Below are positions 60,452 to 64,000 of a stretch of DNA of 64,000 bases, one piece after another. The stretch covers positions 62,001 to 126,000 of the forward strand of contig CAVTPF010000017.1 of NCBI GenBank assembly GCA_963736525.1. Direction: 5' to 3'. The notes below the pieces were generated by a model. The model made no database searches and was not told the origin of the DNA. It was given only the letters and a program-made list of their open reading frames with translations. Each line of letters begins with the position of its first letter. Position 1 is the first letter of the stretch. Both the position numbers and the translations under genes were made by a program. This stretch comes from Bog-473 sp963736525 (GTDB lineage: Bacteria; Actinomycetota; Acidimicrobiia; Acidimicrobiales; RAAP-2).

Positions 60452-60943
60452 GTGTCCGACCGCATGCTGGCCAACCTCGACCCGCTGGGCGGCGCCCGCA
60501 TGGTCGATGTCACACCCCGTGAGCCGACGCACCGGCGGGCCTTGGCCCGTTGCCGGGTTTCGATGCTGCCCGAGACGACGACCAAGGTGGCCAACAACGC
60601 CATCACCAAGGGCGACGTCCTGGCTGCGGCCAGGATCGCCGGCATTCAGGCCGCCAAGCGGACGGCCGAGCTGATCCCGATGTGCCATCCCGTCCTAGTT
60701 GGTTCCATCGGGGTGAACTTCTCCATCGGGGACGACTACGTGGAAGTCGAGGCCCAGGTGGAGACCGTCGACCGGACCGGTGTCGAAATGGAGGCGATGA
60801 CGGCCTGCGCCGTTGCGGCGCTGACCGTCTACGACATGTGCAAGTCATCGGATCGCACCATGACCGTCGAGTACGTCGCGCTGTGGGAGAAGTCGGGCGG
60901 GCGCTCAGGGCCGTGGCGGCGGGCCGACATGAACCACAGCTGA
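60452..60943 (+). CDS. moaC: Cyclic pyranopterin monophosphate synthase MoaC
   Basis: MoaC forms cyclic pyranopterin monophosphate in molybdenum-cofactor synthesis. The 163-residue protein has all family stretches: MVDVTPREPTHRRA, KGDVLAAARIAGIQAAKRT with the catalytic Lys, ELIPMCHPV, GVEMEAMTACAVAALTVYDM and CKSSDR with the second Lys nearby. No moaA or other moco gene is in view. Confidence 0.96.
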   Translation: MSDRMLANLDPLGGARMVDVTPREPTHRRALARCRVSMLPETTTKVANNAITKGDVLAAARIAGIQAAKRTAELIPMCHPVLVGSIGVNFSIGDDYVEVEAQVETVDRTGVEMEAMTACAVAALTVYDMCKSSDRTMTVEYVALWEKSGGRSGPWRRADMNHS

Positions 60944-61024
60944 TTCCCGCACCTCCGGTCTTCTCCCTCTTTTCCCTTCCCGCACTTCGCCATTCACCCT
61001 CGTCCTTCGCCCCGGGGGCTGGTC

Positions 61025-61030
61025 TACATT
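61025..61030 (+). promoter_or_regulatory. -10 hexamer for leaderless carboxyltransferase gene
   Basis: TACATT ends 8 nt before the GTG at 61039; no ribosome-binding site. It supports that start over the much longer open frame. Confidence 0.42.
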
Positions 61031-61038
61031 CGGCCCCG

Positions 61039-62394
61039 GTGACCACCACCGCCCGCGCTCAGGAGGCGCCCGACGTCGGCAAGGGTGTCGTCGGTGCCGT
61101 CACCTCCGCGGTCGGGAGGATCGGTGGGCGCGATGCGGTGATCGCTCGTGCCCTCGGCACCATGCGGCGCGGCGCCATCACCCATGCAGACGGGGTCAGG
61201 CTCGGCGAAGCGGCCGACCAGGCACGCCAGCTCGGCATCCCCTTCGTCTTCTTCGTCGCCTCGAGCGGGGCCGACGTCCTCGATGGCGTGGCGGCGCTGC
61301 ACGGCTGGGGGCGGGCCGCTGCCGCCATCTCGCGTTGTAGCGGTCAGGTGCCGGTGATCGCGGCGGCCACCGGTCCTGTCGTGTCGGGACCGGCCCTCCT
61401 GCTCGGTCTTTCCGACCTGGTGGTCATGAGCTCCGAGGCGGTCGCGTTCGTGTCGGGCCCGCAGATGGTGGCCGAGTTCACCGGCATTGAGATCGGGATC
61501 GGCGACCTGGGCGGGGCCGCGACACACGCGACGGCGAGCGGGCTGTGCACGGTGGAGTCGGACGACGTGGACGGTGCCGTGGCCGAGCTGCTCGAGTACC
61601 TGCCCACGAGCACGGACGAAGTCCCGCCGCTGGCGCCCGTCAGCGATTCGGTGCTGCGCCCCACGCCCGAGCTGCGCACGGTCATCCCTGACCGCAAGGC
61701 GGCGACGTACGACGTGCGCGACGTCATCCGGTCACTGTGTGACGACGGCGAGTTCCGCGAGCTGTGGCCGCGCTGGGCGGGCCAAGTGGTCACTACGTTC
61801 GCCCGGCTCGGCGGGATGCCGGTCGGCTTCGTGGCCAATCAGCCCCGAATTCTCGCCGGCACCCTCGACATCGCCGCCTCCCAGAAGGGCGCCCGGTTCG
61901 TGCGCCTCTGCGACGCCTTCAACCTGCCCATCGTCAGCCTGGTCGATACGCCGGGGTTCCTGCCTGGCAAGGACCTCGAGTGGCGGGGGATGATCCGCCA
62001 CGGGGCCGAGCTCGCCTTCGCCTACGCGCAGGCGACCGTGCCGCGGTTGTGCCTGATCCTGCGCAAGGCGTTCGGCGGGGCGTACATCGTCATGGACTCA
62101 CGCGGCATCGGCAACGACATCTGCGTGGCCTGGCCCGGGGCCGAGGTCGCCGTCATGGGGGCATCCGGTGCGGCGCAGATCCTCTACCGGGGGTTGGAGC
62201 CGGGCCCGCGGGCCGATCGGGAGGCAGCCTACGAGGAGGCCTATCTGAACCCCTGGCCGGCCACGGAGCGCGGTCTCGTCGACCAGGTCATCGACCCGGC
62301 GGACAGCCGGATCGTGCTGTGCGCGGTACTGCGTCAGCTGGGCACGAAACGGGAGTTGGTGGTGGGTCGCAAGCACGAGGCCGGTCCTCAATAG
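61039..62394 (+). CDS. Acyl-CoA carboxylase beta subunit-like protein, short
   Basis: The 451-residue protein has the crotonase-fold carboxyltransferase pair. The N-half includes GIPFVFFVASSGADVLDG, CSGQVPVIAAATGPVVSGPAL and EAVAFVSGPQMV. The C-half includes VGFVANQPRILAGTLDIAAS, KGARFVRLCDAFNLPIVSLVDTPGFLPG, LILRKAFGGAYIVMDSRGIG and PGAEVAVMGASGAAQIL (read in parts). Normal PccB/AccD proteins have about 70 more N-terminal residues, including the R-x-R...DPGSF-x-E region, missing here. No biotin-carrying alpha subunit is adjacent. It may serve a carboxylase encoded elsewhere or act as a decarboxylase-type subunit. Confidence 0.88.
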   Translation: MTTTARAQEAPDVGKGVVGAVTSAVGRIGGRDAVIARALGTMRRGAITHADGVRLGEAADQARQLGIPFVFFVASSGADVLDGVAALHGWGRAAAAISRCSGQVPVIAAATGPVVSGPALLLGLSDLVVMSSEAVAFVSGPQMVAEFTGIEIGIGDLGGAATHATASGLCTVESDDVDGAVAELLEYLPTSTDEVPPLAPVSDSVLRPTPELRTVIPDRKAATYDVRDVIRSLCDDGEFRELWPRWAGQVVTTFARLGGMPVGFVANQPRILAGTLDIAASQKGARFVRLCDAFNLPIVSLVDTPGFLPGKDLEWRGMIRHGAELAFAYAQATVPRLCLILRKAFGGAYIVMDSRGIGNDICVAWPGAEVAVMGASGAAQILYRGLEPGPRADREAAYEEAYLNPWPATERGLVDQVIDPADSRIVLCAVLRQLGTKRELVVGRKHEAGPQ

Positions 62395-62416
62395 GCGTTC
62401 TACGAGGGAGAACACA

Positions 62417-62430
62417 AATTGACATCAATT
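62417..62430. promoter_or_regulatory. AATTG-acat-CAATT dyad containing a -35-like TTGACA
   Basis: A perfect 5-4-5 dyad that includes TTGACA (62419-62424), about 50 bp before the ATG at 62481. No good -10 follows at 17 nt. Confidence 0.35.
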
Positions 62431-62480
62431 CGTAACGATCCTGAGGCCCATTCGACGCCGAACCGGGCAACGGATCGGGC

Positions 62481-62807
62481 ATGATCAGCGATGTGGTCCC
62501 CCCCACAGATGACGAGCTGTTCGTGCTGGAGTCCTGCCACAGCACCTGGATCTTCGACACGGATCGGATGCGGTTTCGCCGCGTCCTGAAAGGACTCGCG
62601 CTGGACGTCCATGCCGCGACGACCGCGTGGCGCGCCTACTACGGGCTCGAGATCGACCCGATCTCGGAATCGTTCGTCGTGTTGCTCAACCCGGAGGGCA
62701 CACGGCTGCTGCGTTCGTGGCGTCATGTTGAACACTGTCCCCAGTGCGGTGGGAATCAGACGGCAGAGCTCTCGCTCGACGAGCTGAGGGGCGCATCCCT
62801 GGCCTGA
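62481..62807 (+). CDS. Conserved hypothetical protein
   Basis: A 108-residue soluble protein: ELFVLESCHSTWIFDTDRMRFRRVLKG near the start (read in parts), a middle strand SFVVLLNPEGTRLLRSWRH, and a C-terminal CPQCGG zinc-knuckle-like pair. I cannot assign a function. Typical codon use and a plausible promoter upstream support it as a real gene. Confidence 0.6.
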   Translation: MISDVVPPTDDELFVLESCHSTWIFDTDRMRFRRVLKGLALDVHAATTAWRAYYGLEIDPISESFVVLLNPEGTRLLRSWRHVEHCPQCGGNQTAELSLDELRGASLA

Positions 62808-62877
62808 GGAAGGGCTCCCCTCCGTGAGGAGGTAGGCCACCGGCGCGATCCACGCCTCCCCGGAACCTCTGGAGACG

Positions 62878-63519
62878 CTACTTCCACTGCTCTCGGACGA
62901 ACGCTGCGTAGGCGCCGGCCATGTGGTCAGGCAGCACGGGCGGCGTGCGACGCGTCACCCGGAGCACCGCGGCGTCGACGCGGGGCACCGGCCGGAATCC
63001 GGTCGCCGGCAGACGCCGGACGATCTCGAAGGACCACCACGGTGCCCACGTGGTCGAGAGCAGCGTGGTCGGAGGGGACGCCGCGCGTTTGCATGCCACC
63101 TCCCACTGGACCACGAGGTCGGCGCGCTGCAGCGCTCCGCCCGGCTGGTCGAGGAGGTGTCGGAGGATCGCGGTCGTCGCGCCGAAGGGGAGTGAGGCGA
63201 ACACGGAGAAGGGCCGTCGGGGGAGCCGGTAGCGAAGGACGTCGCAGCACACGACCGAGACGTTTTCTGCCCCGCGCCGACTCGCCTCGCTCCGCAGGCG
63301 TTGCGCCCAGTGCGGGTCCTTCTCCAGCGCGACGACACGGAGCCCGCGCCGGGCGAGGGCGAAGGTACACGCGCCGCGGCCCGCCCCGATCTCCACCACG
63401 AGGTCGCCCGGGTCGAAGGCCGCCTGGGCGACCAGTGTGTCGGCCAGGTCAGGCCGGAGGAAGTTCTGCCCGAGACGGCGTCGTCGCTCGTCCCGCTCCG
63501 TGCGCCTGCCCGCGGGCAC
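62878..63519 (-). CDS. Erm-like 23S rRNA adenine N-6-methyltransferase
   Basis: Erm enzymes methylate A2058 of 23S rRNA and give macrolide-lincosamide-streptogramin resistance. The 213-residue protein opens RRRLGQNFLRPDLADTLV, then SAM motif I VVEIGAGRGACTFALA, VVALEKDPHWAQRLR, CCDVLRY, and SLPFGATTAILRHLL. It closes with FRPVPRVDAAVLRVTRR. FGATTAIL plus the PVPRVDAAVL ending fit Erm better than the related KsgA. The Asn of the usual N-(I/L)-P-(Y/F) motif is Ser here, and the chain is shorter than most Erm proteins (about 250-380), close to short mycobacterial forms. The start is the GTG at 63519, since a TGA lies three codons upstream. Confidence 0.82.
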   Translation of the reverse strand: MPAGRRTERDERRRRLGQNFLRPDLADTLVAQAAFDPGDLVVEIGAGRGACTFALARRGLRVVALEKDPHWAQRLRSEASRRGAENVSVVCCDVLRYRLPRRPFSVFASLPFGATTAILRHLLDQPGGALQRADLVVQWEVACKRAASPPTTLLSTTWAPWWSFEIVRRLPATGFRPVPRVDAAVLRVTRRTPPVLPDHMAGAYAAFVREQWK

Positions 63520-63582
63520 GGACCGTCACCATGTTGCCCATGCCGATCATTGTGCCCCGCGACGATGCCGGCGCGCCATCAC

Positions 63583-64000
63583 TCACCCCGTGGCCGAGGG
63601 ACCCGGCCACCCCGTCCGCCGCTGGCGGCGGTCGGCTCTCTCTATCTCGCGCTCGACGTCGGTCCACAAGAGGGGCTCCGCGTCCTCACCCGTCGTCTCG
63701 GCCGCCTGGGCGCGGGTCATGATCACGAAGGCAACCGTCCACAGCACGGCGATCGTGCTGAGCTTGGCCAGGAAGCCGGCCAGCTGCTGATCGAGGAGCG
63801 GCGACAGGCCCACGACGGTGCCGGTATGGGAGAAGGTGGGATAGAGGGAGTGCCGGGCGAAGATCCACACGATGGAGAGGAAGCTCGGCACGATCGACTG
63901 GACGATGAGGTACCCGCCCCGGCCCAACGCCGAGAGCCGCGGCGCCCCCGGGAGCTCGGTCAGGACGGGCGCCCAGAGTACGAATCCCGAGGCGAGCACG
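63583..64000 (-). CDS. CtaG-like cytochrome c oxidase assembly protein (partial)
   Basis: The gene runs off the right edge; its 5' part is outside. The visible 138 or so residues contain ASGFVLWAPVL, a long hydrophobic QSIVPSFLSIVWIFARH stretch, and then SPLLDQQLAGFLAKLSTIAVLWTVAFV (read in parts). The D-Q-Q-x-A-G motif and the helix pattern are those of caa3-type oxidase assembly (CtaG) membrane proteins. The C-terminus is a charged cytoplasmic tail. The call rests on half a protein. Confidence 0.75.
   Translation of the reverse strand, partial: VLASGFVLWAPVLTELPGAPRLSALGRGGYLIVQSIVPSFLSIVWIFARHSLYPTFSHTGTVVGLSPLLDQQLAGFLAKLSTIAVLWTVAFVIMTRAQAAETTGEDAEPLLWTDVEREIERADRRQRRTGWPGPSATG

Overview
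This 64-kb window is very GC-rich chromosomal DNA from an actinobacterium. The evidence is the uniformly high GC, many GTG and TTG starts, a secA-prfB-ftsE-ftsX block, a type II (eukaryote-like) glutamine synthetase, a Tad/Flp pilus locus of actinobacterial type and a mycobacterial-style steroid-ring catabolic set. An uncultured Acidimicrobiia-like lineage is a reasonable guess, but no rRNA is present to prove it. I saw no tRNA, rRNA, CRISPR array, insertion sequence or phage gene.

Layout. 1-11 kb: a cut-off YbhN-type membrane protein, a frameshifted htpX protease facing lemA, a DUF1707-type envelope protein, a conserved hypothetical, a large secreted GH31 glycosidase, a membrane protein, a pyruvate-kinase-like protein and a quinone-reductase-like MDR enzyme. 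11-17 kb: PRC-barrel protein, D-threonine-aldolase-like enzyme, amidase, phytanoyl-CoA-dioxygenase-like enzyme, and a TetR regulator translationally coupled to an NAD(P)-epimerase-like protein. 17-27 kb: a complete Tad/Flp pilus system. A leftward operon (tadE, tadG-like, prepilin peptidase) and a rightward operon (cpaB, tadZ, tadA, tadB, tadC) diverge from one intergenic region. They are followed by a stand-alone LuxR-type regulator and two tandem Flp pilin genes.

27-31 kb: glnII, then an ECF sigma factor fused to a transmembrane segment and a long Gly/Ser/Thr-rich tail. 31-37 kb: secA, prfB, ftsE, ftsX. 37-43 kb: a GT39-like mannosyltransferase, small envelope proteins, ssb, msrB, a beta-lactamase-fold hydrolase and an amidohydrolase. 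43-50 kb: a CoA-ester catabolic block (CaiB/BaiF transferase, FadE30-like dehydrogenase, IpdF-like SDR, FadD3-like ligase, zinc alcohol dehydrogenase) that matches the enzymes mycobacteria use on the steroid C/D-ring remnant HIP. 50-64 kb: a nucleotidyltransferase, an ABC exporter pair, dxs, an MFS transporter, a thioesterase, tldD/tldE, an FmdB zinc ribbon, moaC, a short acyl-CoA carboxylase beta subunit, an Erm-like rRNA methyltransferase and a cut-off CtaG-like protein.

The strongest regulatory signal is a 23-bp element built on the dyad TCCATA-N5-TATGGA. It lies 86-113 bp upstream of four pilus start codons (tadE, cpaB, flp1, flp2) and is duplicated in tandem before flp1. With the LuxR-type gene between tadC and flp1, it looks like a dedicated pilus regulon. 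A second window-wide pattern is a TANNNT -10 hexamer 6-9 nt before a start codon with no Shine-Dalgarno, which suggests leaderless transcripts and helps fix a dozen starts.
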